From an uncultured Prochlorococcus sp. (GTDB lineage: Bacteria > Cyanobacteriota > Cyanobacteriia > PCC-6307 > Cyanobiaceae): a stretch of DNA of 47,552 nt. This document shows, in pieces, positions 7,573 to 14,355 of the stretch; position 1 is the stretch's first letter, and each line of letters opens with the position of its first letter. The translations under genes and the position numbers were made by a program. The stretch is from NCBI GenBank assembly GCA_902527105.1, contig CABZNT010000010.1, positions 1 through 47,552 on the forward strand, read 5' to 3'. Below the pieces are notes generated by a model. That model searched no databases. It worked only from the letters and a program-made list of their open reading frames with translations, and had not been told where the DNA came from.

Positions 7573-7875
7573 CTATTTAAACCAACCTTTTTTCTTTGGT
7601 TTAATCTCTTCTTTAATAACTTCTTTTTTTCTCCCAAATAATCCCTTTTTTTGGACTGGTAAATTCTTTTCAACAGGTTTAGATTTTCTGTTAAATAAGC
7701 CTTTTTTAGGTTCTTTTTTAATTGATTCTTTTGTGTCGGAAATCTTTGTTTTTTTAGGATTTGATTTTGAATTTTTAGGTTTTCTATCTGCGAATAAAGT
7801 TTGATATACAAAAAAACCAAAAACAGCAAAGAAGCCTAATGCCTGTACTAGAGCAGTTCCAAGATTATCAAACAT
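7573..7875 (-). CDS. lysine-rich single-TM hypothetical protein
   Basis: A 100-residue protein. Residues 8-27 form a transmembrane helix; the rest is very basic and low in complexity. It contains three copies of a short motif, KKGLFNRK, KKGLFGRK and KKGWFK, spaced along the tail. The repeats suggest a binding tail for nucleic acid or an acidic partner. The ATG directly abuts the stop codon of the upstream secreted-protein gene (7876-8061), so the two form one transcriptional unit. Confidence 0.65.
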   Translation of the reverse strand: MFDNLGTALVQALGFFAVFGFFVYQTLFADRKPKNSKSNPKKTKISDTKESIKKEPKKGLFNRKSKPVEKNLPVQKKGLFGRKKEVIKEEIKPKKKGWFK

Positions 7876-8061
7876 TTAGGCCTCAACTTTGTATAGTGAT
7901 TCTTTTTCTTTCGCTTCTATACATTTTTTATCATCAGACAAGCATTCAATTTCTGCCTTCTTCTCAGTATGAGAACTGCAACCTCCTGCATTTGCATTAG
8001 TTATTGAAAACAAAGTTAGTACCCCTAAAATTAAGGCGTATGAAGTGTTAATAGGTTTCAT
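7876..8061 (-). CDS. small secreted cysteine-containing protein
   Basis: A 61-residue precursor with a clear signal peptide (residues 7-25, ending TNANAG) followed by a short acidic/basic mature part. The mature part has four cysteines (GGCSSH, IECLSDDKKC pattern). It is followed without spacing by the lysine-rich membrane protein gene. No family recognised. Mature length is only about 36 residues. Confidence 0.65.
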   Translation of the reverse strand: MKPINTSYALILGVLTLFSITNANAGGCSSHTEKKAEIECLSDDKKCIEAKEKESLYKVEA

Positions 8062-8146
8062 GAGTTTTATTTTTATTATGGAAAAATAATTTTACAATTG
8101 CGAAGATAATCTTCACTTCTGCTAAAAGTATCCCCTTTTTATATAT

Positions 8147-8326
8147 CTATTTGTAGTAATTAACTAAATCGATAATTAATATTGCTAGTAATGAAAAACC
8201 TAAAATGAAAGGTAAATAAGGATATTTATTTAAAATTTTGTTTAGTTGATTTTTCGAAGTTTTTTTTTCCTTTTTCTTTTCTCTAGGTGGTAAGCCTAAC
8301 TCTTCCCTTCTCTTAGCTTCTCCCAT
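8147..8326 (-). CDS. DUF2839 family membrane protein
   Basis: A 59-residue ORF, ATG at 8324-8326 (minus), TAG at 8147-8149. The start MGEAKRREELGLPPREKKKE is the hallmark of cyanobacterial DUF2839 proteins. A hydrophobic helix (residues 37-55) follows. Function is unknown. It is probably thylakoid or plasma-membrane located with a basic cytoplasmic N-terminus. Confidence 0.8.
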   Translation of the reverse strand: MGEAKRREELGLPPREKKKEKKTSKNQLNKILNKYPYLPFILGFSLLAILIIDLVNYYK

Positions 8327-8452
8327 AATTTTTTAAACTATTTAAGACTATTTTATACACTTAGAAAAAGTAGTGTATTGTTCTTGATTTAAATTATTAA
8401 CGGTTAATTTAGTTTAAATTTTGGATATATTAAAAATATACAAAAAAATTAC

Positions 8453-8560
8453 ATGATAGAAGTAGTTTGGTCAGTAAATATAATGATTGCAATTTTGATT
8501 ATTGGTGTTGCCTGGGTTCTTTATTACATATTTACTTATGATCAAAAATTTACTTCCTAG
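8453..8560 (+). CDS. 35-residue single-helix membrane peptide
   Basis: ATG at 8453, TAG at 8558-8560. The product begins MIEVVWSVNIMIAILIIGVA and is nearly all one transmembrane helix, then YIFTYDQKFTS. It ends 4 bases before the start of the Nif11-like gene, so the two are likely translated from one mRNA. Not recognised as a named photosystem or cytochrome subunit. Confidence 0.5.
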   Translation: MIEVVWSVNIMIAILIIGVAWVLYYIFTYDQKFTS

Positions 8561-8564
8561 ATAA

Positions 8565-8747
8565 ATGTCAGATAAAGATCTAAGTAATTTTCTAAAAAAA
8601 ATAGAGCAACTTAATCAAATTGCTGAGCTAATAAAAAATAATCCTAGTAAAAAGTTATCCCTTTCAAAATGCAAGAATCATGATGAAGTAATTAGATTAA
8701 CCACTGAATGGGGTTTTGATATTGGTAAAAGGTGGGGAGAATATTAA
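8565..8747 (+). CDS. Nif11-domain-like small protein
   Basis: A 60-residue protein with the Nif11 layout: an N-terminal helix LSNFLKKIEQLNQIAELIKN, a middle segment, and a C-terminal helix with EVIRLTTEWGFDIGKRW that matches the A-x-x-x-GF motif loosely. Nif11 domains serve as leader peptides for lanthipeptides (prochlorosins) or as free-standing proteins. No GG cleavage site or Cys-rich core follows, and no LanM enzyme is nearby, so it is probably not a precursor. Confidence 0.6.
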   Translation: MSDKDLSNFLKKIEQLNQIAELIKNNPSKKLSLSKCKNHDEVIRLTTEWGFDIGKRWGEY

Positions 8748-8832
8748 TTAATTTTATTACCAGCATTATTTAAATTGCCATCAACTTCAAATTAAATTCC
8801 TAAGATAAATTAGTATTTCTTGTATTGGAGTT

Positions 8833-9603
8833 ATGAAAGAAATTGGAGAGATAAAGTCAAATATATATAAAATAGCTGCTGTTACAGATAGAGGGCAAAG
8901 ATTAAATAAATTAATTTCTCCTATGTATGAGGAAAAAGCTAATGAAATGGATGAATTGATTAATGATCTTAAAGACTTTAGTTTTGAAATATCAGAAAAA
9001 TTATTGTCTGGAGAGTGGGAATTAATTTTTTCTAATGTTGAATTATTTCGAAGTTCTCCTTTCTTCCTTGCTATTGAAAAGGCATTAAATGATGAATTTA
9101 AAAGTAATCTTTTTTTTAAACTACATCAATTGCAAGTAGGATCTTTTGGCATATCAACTATTGGGAGAATTGCTCAAAAGATTGATTTTGATAAAAAAGA
9201 ATTTATATCTACTTTTGACACTACGATATTTGGCCTCACAACAATTCCTATCATAGGTTGGTTCAAACTATTGCCTACTTTTGGTGGAAGAGTAAAAACC
9301 CTAGCAAGTGATTTAGTTTTAAGAAATAATTTACTTGATATGAACTTACAGAAGACAAAAGTTTCCAAAGTTGATGGACTTAATAAGATTCCATATTTTA
9401 GTGAATTACTTATGGATAGATGGTATCCAGTTAAAGAGGTATGGAATAAGTTACCTTGGAATAAAGAATCGCCAAATTGCCAGGTTTCAATTGTATATTT
9501 AGACGATGAAATGAGAATTATGCAGGATATGTATGGGTCTATTTTTATTTATATAAGGCCTTCAATTTCCTTGTTGAATTCAAATACAATCTCTAATGAT
9601 TAA
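8833..9603 (+). CDS. PAP/fibrillin family protein (long form)
   Basis: A 256-residue fibrillin-family protein. The domain begins with a helical N-terminus (RGQRLNKLISPMYEEKANEM), followed by LLSGEWELIFSNVELFRSSP (about residues 57-76), typical of the family. The C-terminal signature appears as VSIVYLDDEMRIMQDMYGSI FIYIR (split here). It probably binds quinone or lipid at the thylakoid. Longer than the member at 5859-6401, it has a TIPIIGWFKLLPTFGGR insertion in the barrel. Confidence 0.85.
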   Translation: MKEIGEIKSNIYKIAAVTDRGQRLNKLISPMYEEKANEMDELINDLKDFSFEISEKLLSGEWELIFSNVELFRSSPFFLAIEKALNDEFKSNLFFKLHQLQVGSFGISTIGRIAQKIDFDKKEFISTFDTTIFGLTTIPIIGWFKLLPTFGGRVKTLASDLVLRNNLLDMNLQKTKVSKVDGLNKIPYFSELLMDRWYPVKEVWNKLPWNKESPNCQVSIVYLDDEMRIMQDMYGSIFIYIRPSISLLNSNTISND

Positions 9604-9708
9604 TTAAAACACTGAATGATAATTTTGTAATTTATAGAAAAAACCATTTAAAATTTATTTTAAAGATTAATTAATAAAAACATCTCGCATCTTAAATACA
9701 AATAGGTT

Positions 9709-9725
9709 ATGTTCATAATGAACAT
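9709..9725. promoter_or_regulatory. perfect 17-bp palindrome before TM2 gene
   Basis: ATGTTCAT-A-ATGAACAT is a perfect 8-1-8 inverted repeat ending 8 bases before the ATG of the TM2-domain gene and followed by six Ts. It could be an operator with Fur-like 8-1-8 geometry, or a weak hairpin that masks the ribosome binding site or terminates the upstream fibrillin transcript. Confidence 0.45.
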
Positions 9726-9733
9726 TTTTTATT

Positions 9734-10048
9734 ATGCTTAGAAATCAAGAAAAAAATTCAGTTGTTAGAGGAATATTCCTAATTGGAGGTTGGGGCTTAG
9801 GTCTAGACAGATTCTACGAAGGAGATAAAAAAGGTGGCTTTTTATCAATCATTGGTTGGAGTATCACATTTTTTAGCTTTATCTTTCTTAAATGTTCAGG
9901 TTATGAATATGTTGAGGGTGTGAAAAATTATTCAGATTATTCCCCTAACCCTTTAATAGTATTACCTTTGCTGGCAGGAGCATATGGTGGCTTTCTAATA
10001 ATTAAGAAGGCATTTAGATTAGCAAAGCAATTTGAGAATGCTGAATAA
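9734..10048 (+). CDS. TM2-domain membrane protein
   Basis: A 104-residue protein. The segment IGGWGLGLDRFYEGDKKGGF (residues 17-36) matches the TM2 signature (GxxGxDRFYxGxxxxG), a turn between two membrane helices. A third hydrophobic segment lies at about residues 74-92. TM2 proteins are small membrane proteins of unclear function. A perfect palindrome sits just upstream of the start codon. Confidence 0.75.
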   Translation: MLRNQEKNSVVRGIFLIGGWGLGLDRFYEGDKKGGFLSIIGWSITFFSFIFLKCSGYEYVEGVKNYSDYSPNPLIVLPLLAGAYGGFLIIKKAFRLAKQFENAE

Positions 10049-10066
10049 TAATACCAGCAGGAAAAT

Positions 10067-10228
10067 TCAAGATAATAATCCAGATCCTTTCAAATAAAAT
10101 TTAAATAAAAGAATTACTAAAAGGTTTACTATTGCTAAGGCTACTAAGCCATTTCTGTTTTTTACATCTAATTTCTTGACTAAATTAGAAAGATAAACAA
10201 CTGGATTTTCTGGTTCTTTATTATCCAA
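10067..10228 (-). CDS. 53-residue hypothetical membrane protein (TTG start)
   Basis: The frame opens with TTG at 10226-10228 (minus) and ends TGA at 10067-10069. A TAA lies two codons upstream and no ATG occurs inside, so TTG would be the start. The product is polar at the N-terminus (DNKEPENPVVYLSNLVKKLD) and has one C-terminal helix (LVALAIVNLLVILLFKFYLK). No family recognised. Confidence 0.45.
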   Translation of the reverse strand: MDNKEPENPVVYLSNLVKKLDVKNRNGLVALAIVNLLVILLFKFYLKGSGLLS

Positions 10229-10324
10229 ATTTTATTTAAATTTTAATTTGACAAGAAAATATCACAGTTTCATTTGAAGAATCAAAATTGTAAAGATGAT
10301 TATCCAAAAAGAAATAAATAATTT

Positions 10325-10699
10325 CTAACCCATAATTCCAGCATTTCTTAAAAACGCTTTACCCATATTGCCAATTACAAAAAATAGAGACAAATTAATT
10401 AAAAGGATTATTAATAATGCCAACATTTTATAGTTTGGATTTGTTGAAATGCCATCAAATCCATTATTAAGAAATCTTTTAAAAAGTGATTTGTCAATTT
10501 TTGGTTTTTGTTGGTCAGAATCAAGTTTTACTTTTTCTTCTAAAGAATCTTGACTACTTGCCTTCTCTAGAAATTCTGTAAATGCTTTAACATTTTCTTC
10601 TTTTTTAATCCCCTCATTAAGATCTTTATTGTCTTCATTCAAATTAGGGGACGATTCGATTGAATTATTTTCCTCAGGATTAAGTTTTGAATCTTCCAA
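10325..10699 (-). CDS. hypothetical tail-anchored-type membrane protein
   Basis: A 124-residue protein. Residues 1-75 are highly acidic and Asn/Ser-rich, low in complexity and probably disordered. Residues 93-113 form a single transmembrane helix, followed by GNMGKAFLRNAGIMG. No family recognised. The promoter probably lies in the TAATAT/TATACT-like stretch about 20 bases upstream of the start. A minus-strand terminator lies just beyond that at 10734-10768. Confidence 0.6.
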   Translation of the reverse strand: MEDSKLNPEENNSIESSPNLNEDNKDLNEGIKKEENVKAFTEFLEKASSQDSLEEKVKLDSDQQKPKIDKSLFKRFLNNGFDGISTNPNYKMLALLIILLINLSLFFVIGNMGKAFLRNAGIMG

Positions 10700-10732
10700 A
10701 TTAGTATTAAATGCTAGGAGTATATTACACCA

Positions 10733-10788
10733 TAAAAAAAACCCACTCGATCAATTGAAGAGAGGGTTAGCTAAGGTTAAAGTTCTTA
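10733..10788 (-). ncRNA. candidate small RNA of about 55 nt
   Basis: Read on the minus strand, a TATTAT box (10794-10799) is followed about 7 bases later by roughly 25 unstructured bases. A hairpin comes next (GAGTGGGTT pairing with AACCCTCTC, one mismatch) and then a run of eight Us. The terminator lies between two divergent genes, where no protein transcript should end. A short independent RNA is the simplest reading. No known family recognised. Confidence 0.4.
10734..10768 (-). terminator. Rho-independent terminator (minus strand)
   Basis: Nine-base arms at 10740-10748 and 10760-10768 pair with one mismatch, and eight Us follow on the minus strand. No coding gene ends here. Confidence 0.6.
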
Positions 10789-10878
10789 TGTTTATAATAA
10801 TTTATTTTAATTAAGTTTGCGGTTGTAGCATAATGAGGTTTTAATTTAGATTAAAATCAAGGTGATTTTTTAGGAAAT

Positions 10879-11085
10879 ATGTTAGATGCGAATACTAAAA
10901 TAGCATGTAAAGATGATCCCTCAATAAGAGAAATTAAAATTAAAAATATAGAACATGCTATTAAACAAGCAGAATTGATGATAAAAGAATCAAAAATGAG
11001 CCAAGAAGAATTAATGTTCTTAAAAAGAAAAATATCGGACTCAAGACAGGATTTAGAAATACTTTATTTAATGAAAATTCAATGA
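10879..11085 (+). CDS. hypothetical helical protein
   Basis: A 68-residue soluble protein, almost wholly predicted helical, with heptad-like spacing (IREIKIKNIEHAIKQAELMI and LMFLKRKISDSRQDLEILYL). It may form a helical hairpin or coiled coil. No family recognised. It is transcribed divergently from the acidic membrane protein gene. Confidence 0.5.
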   Translation: MLDANTKIACKDDPSIREIKIKNIEHAIKQAELMIKESKMSQEELMFLKRKISDSRQDLEILYLMKIQ

Positions 11086-11201
11086 ATATGAACTTTTTAA
11101 TCTTTTAAAAAAATTGAATTTTTGCAAAGAAAATTAATTTGTATATTTGAAGACTTATAAAGTTTAAAGAGAATGTAAGAATTTTTATAAAAGGTCTAAT
11201 T

Positions 11202-11303
11202 ATGTCTAAAAATAATCTATATATACCTTTAAAGGTTCTTCCATACATTTTCATTTCAATTACTGCTATAGCAATAACAGCAGCTACATATGTAATTACT
11301 TAG
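11202..11303 (+). CDS. 33-residue single-helix membrane peptide
   Basis: ATG at 11202, TAG at 11301-11303. The product begins MSKNNLYIPLKVLPYIFISI and ends TAIAITAATYVIT; one transmembrane helix makes up most of it. The size is that of photosystem or cytochrome small subunits, but I do not recognise a specific one. Confidence 0.45.
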   Translation: MSKNNLYIPLKVLPYIFISITAIAITAATYVIT

Positions 11304-11367
11304 TTCTATAAGCTATATAAAGTTTTTAGATATTAAATAAATTAAAATATTTGTAATAATTAATTGT

Positions 11368-11610
11368 ATGAATAAATTCAAAATAGCAATTTTTACAATA
11401 TTAATAATTATATTTTCCCTTATTGGGATTAAAAAACTAATTTATATAAATCAAATTAAAGATTTAAAAAATAAGGAAGAATCATTTTTAAATGAATCTA
11501 TACGTGTTTTAAATGAATGCTTCGATCTAGAAAATAAAAATAAAAGAACTCTTAATAAATCAATTGAATTAATTGAGTATTGCTTAGAGGAATATGGTTA
11601 TAAAAACTGA
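11368..11610 (+). CDS. hypothetical protein with N-terminal membrane anchor
   Basis: An 80-residue protein with a hydrophobic segment (residues 5-21) followed by a charged helical region containing two cysteines (ECF and EYCLEEYGYKN). No family recognised. It is probably anchored with the soluble part on one side of the membrane. Confidence 0.5.
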   Translation: MNKFKIAIFTILIIIFSLIGIKKLIYINQIKDLKNKEESFLNESIRVLNECFDLENKNKRTLNKSIELIEYCLEEYGYKN

Positions 11611-11736
11611 TTTCAAAACTTGAATGATGAATTTCCTTAATACTCCACTAATATGCAAATAAAAATTTCTCATCAATAATTTTATTATGTTCCATAATTT
11701 TTTATTAATAATATTTTCCTAATTTAATTTTTTAAA

Positions 11737-12144
11737 ATGACTAAAGTTAAATGTTCTTATTTAGGAAATTTAAACTGTGAGGCTATTCATCTACAATCTG
11801 GAAGTCTTATTAGAACTGATGCACCTTTAGATCACTGCGGTAAAGGTGAAAGTTTTTCCCCAACTGATTTATTAGCAACATCTCTAGGTACTTGCCTGCT
11901 AACCATTATGGCAATCAAAGCCAAATCGAAAGGATTTGATTTGAAAGGTATATACTTAAATATTGAAAAAGTAATGACACAAAATAGCGAGAGGAAGATA
12001 AAAGAACTAATAATAGATATTTTCATACCAGAGATCACTTCTAATGAAACTATTGATTTTTTGAAAAAAGCTTCCAAAGAATGTCCGGTTACAAGAAATT
12101 TATCTCAAGAAATAGATATTAAAATTAGTTGGAATAATGAATAA
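11737..12144 (+). CDS. OsmC-family peroxiredoxin-like protein
   Basis: A 135-residue OsmC/Ohr-fold protein that probably reduces organic hydroperoxides with a thiol pair. The two catalytic cysteines are visible: C53 in SLGTCLLT on the long helix and C116 in ECPVTRNLS. The typical SPTDLLATSLGTC start of the helix and the HCGKGE loop fit the YhfA-like subgroup of OsmC. Length is normal. It is probably cytoplasmic. A 36-residue ORF follows 29 bases downstream. Confidence 0.9.
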   Translation: MTKVKCSYLGNLNCEAIHLQSGSLIRTDAPLDHCGKGESFSPTDLLATSLGTCLLTIMAIKAKSKGFDLKGIYLNIEKVMTQNSERKIKELIIDIFIPEITSNETIDFLKKASKECPVTRNLSQEIDIKISWNNE

Positions 12145-12173
12145 ATCTTAAACATAGTAATTACATTAAAATA

Positions 12174-12284
12174 ATGAAATACTTTATTGGAATAGTCATT
12201 CTTTCATTTGGAATATATGTAATGACAGACTTGGCATTAAAGACTAGGTATACAAGAAAAAGACTTTCAAAAGGAAAAAAATAA
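12174..12284 (+). CDS. 36-residue membrane peptide
   Basis: ATG at 12174, TAA at 12282-12284. The product has a hydrophobic N-terminal half, MKYFIGIVILSFGIYVMTDL, and a very basic tail (RYTRKRLSKGKK), typical of single-pass proteins with a positive cytoplasmic end. No family recognised. Confidence 0.45.
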   Translation: MKYFIGIVILSFGIYVMTDLALKTRYTRKRLSKGKK

Positions 12285-12359
12285 ATCTTATAAATTTTAA
12301 TATTGCAGATTTAGGAAATAGATTTATTTTTGAAATGACAATTAAGGCATATTTTAGTT

Positions 12360-12644
12360 TTATTTTTTCACTATTTTTTGGTCAATCAAACTAATCAAAG
12401 GGATCATGAAATTTACATTTATTCCAACAGTGCACCATGTATAAATAATAAGAAAAAATATTTTTATAAATAAATTAGGGGGTAAGGTGAAAAATATTTT
12501 GAAAAACCCTCCAATGAATAATACCAATATTCCAATTATAAAAAGACCTTTGATTATCCATTTAAGCCCATATTTTTTAATGTTTATATAAAACCAGAAA
12601 AAAACAAAACTAGATAACAATAAATATATAAAATTTATGATCAT
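12360..12644 (-). CDS. hypothetical membrane protein, three helices
   Basis: A 94-residue protein made almost entirely of hydrophobic segments (about residues 1-22, 31-52, 62-85) with a short basic C-terminus. No family recognised. Confidence 0.55.
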   Translation of the reverse strand: MIINFIYLLLSSFVFFWFYINIKKYGLKWIIKGLFIIGILVLFIGGFFKIFFTLPPNLFIKIFFLIIYTWCTVGINVNFMIPLISLIDQKIVKK

Positions 12645-12783
12645 CTTTTCAGAGAAAATCTAATAAATTTGCCATTATCAAGGCATGATGACAATTATCA
12701 CGTTTTTATCTGCTAATTTTTTTTAAAAATGGAAAAGTTATACAAAAAAAAATAAAAACAAATTATTTTTTTTACTTTTTATC

Positions 12784-13167
12784 TTAAAAAATTTGGGATT
12801 TTAGTAAATCAACTCTTTTTTGATTAACTCCCAAATCACTTTCTCCAACCCTTGATTCTGATCTTATTGATAAGATTTTTGATTCAGGTAAAAAGGATAC
12901 TTCTAAGTCGTCTACATACTTCATCCATTTACTAGTTGCCTCAGCATGAAGATAATCGCCATCAATTTCTACAATCTCAGTTCTTGGAGTGTTTTCGATA
13001 AGTGTTTTAATCTCTTCAAAAGGTTTCTCAATGTCGTTTACCACCCATTCTTCTCGCACACAATGAGCGATCTCAACACAAGGTTTTAGTTCTATATGTG
13101 AGGCAAATGATGAAGAAGGGAATAAAAAGTTTGAACAAATTAAAATTGCTAAAAAAAGTATTTGCAT
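12784..13167 (-). CDS. DUF1499 family secreted protein
   Basis: A 127-residue protein with a signal peptide (residues 2-22, ending SSSFAS). The DUF1499 pattern is clear: PFEEIKTLIENTPRTEIVE, DGDYLHAEATSKWMKYVDDL, and the terminal RSESRVGESDLGVNQKR. Members occur in many photosynthetic bacteria and in plastids, mostly without a known role. It is probably periplasmic or lumenal. The long spacer upstream on this strand contains two small RNAs. Confidence 0.85.
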   Translation of the reverse strand: MQILFLAILICSNFLFPSSSFASHIELKPCVEIAHCVREEWVVNDIEKPFEEIKTLIENTPRTEIVEIDGDYLHAEATSKWMKYVDDLEVSFLPESKILSIRSESRVGESDLGVNQKRVDLLKSQIF

Positions 13168-13296
13168 TAACAGAATAATTTAACGATTCATAATCTAACG
13201 AATTAAATTGTTAATTTGTAATTACGACCTAATTATTTTGGAAGAAAGCATATATGTTTTTATATTCAGAATTTTATATGTATTTCTAATAATCCC

Positions 13297-13330
13297 AAAA
13301 AAAAAAGGCTTCTCAGAGAGAAACCTTTTT
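13297..13330 (-). terminator. terminator of the Yfr2-like RNA
   Basis: Arms AAAAAGGTTTCTC and GAGAAGCCTTTTT pair with a single G-U wobble around a three-base loop, followed by Us on the minus strand. Confidence 0.8.
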
Positions 13331-13393
13331 AAAATTGATTTATATCAAGTGTTTCCTTGTTTCCACTGAAATAAATCAATTCCTCCTACACAC
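13297..13393 (-). ncRNA. Yfr2-family small RNA
   Basis: Read on minus, a TATTAA box (13398-13403) precedes an RNA starting near GUGUGUAGGAGG. A long hairpin has arms ATTGATTTAT and ATAAATCAAT (10 bp, perfect) and a loop carrying two GGAAACA motifs (GTGGAAACAAGGAAACAC). A terminator with 13-base arms and ten Us ends the RNA. The double GGAAACA loop and the length of about 95 nt are hallmarks of the cyanobacterial Yfr2-5 family. Exact ends are estimated. Confidence 0.75.
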
Positions 13394-13463
13394 AATCTTA
13401 ATATCACACCTAAATCTAAAATATGTAATGCTTAATAGGCCTCTATCTTAACTGTCACATGAC

Positions 13464-13575
13464 AAAAAATACAAAAAGTACTCAAACATCTAGGTCGAGT
13501 ACTTTTAAAGTTATCAGAAAAAAGTGTGTGAGGAGTTTCTGATGTATTTAATTTACTCCTTAGGTAATTTAAAAG
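13464..13575 (-). ncRNA. candidate small RNA carrying the Yfr1 motif on a hairpin
   Basis: Read on minus, a consensus TATACT box (13581-13586) precedes an RNA of about 110 nt. A perfect 8-bp stem, ATCAGAAA with TTTCTGAT (13536-13543 and 13513-13520), displays CTCCTCACACAC in its loop. This is the core motif of Yfr1, which also occurs at 41,425-41,479. A perfect 10-bp terminator stem (AAAAGTACTC / GAGTACTTTT) followed by U-rich sequence ends the RNA. An upstream AGGAGT could pair with ACTCCT and hide the motif. Confidence 0.6.
13466..13506 (-). terminator. terminator of the Yfr1-motif RNA
   Basis: Arms at 13497-13506 and 13474-13483 form a perfect 10-bp stem with a 13-base loop, followed by TTGTATTTTTTG on the minus strand. 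Confidence 0.7.
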
Positions 13576-13658
13576 GCTACAGTATAAATTACTAATTATT
13601 TAAATCTTTCAGAAAAATTGGGCGTTGATGAAAAAATAATCAAAAACATAAAAAATTC

Positions 13659-13793
13659 ATGAAAGGCATTTACAAAAAAATCATTTTTATTATTTCGGCA
13701 ATTGCTCTTTTTTCAGTAATAGTGGGTGTTGTCAAATATTCGCTTACTTATATTGAAAATAATCCCGAAAAATACTTACCTACACAAAAGTAG
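13659..13793 (+). CDS. 44-residue single-helix membrane protein
   Basis: ATG at 13659, TAG at 13791-13793. The product begins MKGIYKKIIFIISAIALFSV with a helix from about residue 8 to 26, and then a polar C-terminus, YIENNPEKYLPTQK. No family recognised. Confidence 0.5.
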   Translation: MKGIYKKIIFIISAIALFSVIVGVVKYSLTYIENNPEKYLPTQK

Positions 13794-13870
13794 GACAAAA
13801 ATTAAGTATAAATTCACTTCAAAAAATCTATAAAGTGTCTTAAATATGATCTACATTGACAGCTTGAGTC

Positions 13871-14014
13871 ATGAAAATCAAAAACACTTCAGTTCTTAAT
13901 CAGAATAATATTCATTTAAGTCAATTTAAAAATAAGCATAAATATCAAATACTTGAAAATTATTGGAAGAAAAGAAAGAAAGAATGTGAAAAAAATCTTT
14001 CAAAATTTTGCTAA
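13871..14014 (+). CDS. 47-residue basic hypothetical protein
   Basis: ATG at 13871, TAA at 14012-14014. The C-terminal half, YWKKRKKECEKNLSKFC, with two cysteines looks like a structured helical piece; the N-terminus is Asn-rich. It stops 9 bases before the next gene at 14024, so the two are probably cotranscribed. No family assigned. Confidence 0.5.
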   Translation: MKIKNTSVLNQNNIHLSQFKNKHKYQILENYWKKRKKECEKNLSKFC

Positions 14015-14023
14015 CCGATAATT

Positions 14024-14272
14024 ATGAATATTATATTTTCTTTTTTATTAGCATCTGTAATGTGGGTACAAGTTCCACAATGGGAAGCTGACTGGTCAAA
14101 ATGTGCTGTAGATGTTCCCGATTCGTCATGTCACTGGTACGTAGCTGCTCCCGATAATACTTTTGGGGAAGGATTTAATTGGGAAAACGCTCCTTGGTTT
14201 GATGCTAATGGATTACAGGATGTAGCTAAGATTGAGAAAGAATCTGTAGTAGAAAAACTTCAGAATAACTAA
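14024..14272 (+). CDS. hypothetical Trp-rich secreted protein
   Basis: An 82-residue protein with a short hydrophobic N-terminus (residues 2-15). A Trp-rich segment follows, WADW-type: QVPQWEADWSKCAVDVPDSS then CHWYVAAPDNTFGEGFNWEN. Two cysteines (C27, C36) could form a disulfide if it is exported. No family recognised. It closely follows the 47-residue gene. Confidence 0.6.
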   Translation: MNIIFSFLLASVMWVQVPQWEADWSKCAVDVPDSSCHWYVAAPDNTFGEGFNWENAPWFDANGLQDVAKIEKESVVEKLQNN

Positions 14273-14355
14273 AGTTTCTATTTCATCAATTAACTTTTAA
14301 AAGTATTTAAATCTAGTTGCTTAGTGGTTAACTTTTGATTAATTAAATAATTTTT

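Noticed and set aside
8565..8747. Prochlorosin-type lanthipeptide precursor
   Set aside because: Nif11-like, but no GG/GA cleavage site or Cys/Ser/Thr core and no LanM gene in the window.
10629..10814. 61-codon plus-strand ORF
   Set aside because: Antisense to the acidic membrane protein and running through a terminator hairpin.
13871..14014. CP12-like protein
   Set aside because: The YWKKRKKECEKN end only loosely resembles CP12; the AWD_VEEL core and second Cys pair are absent.
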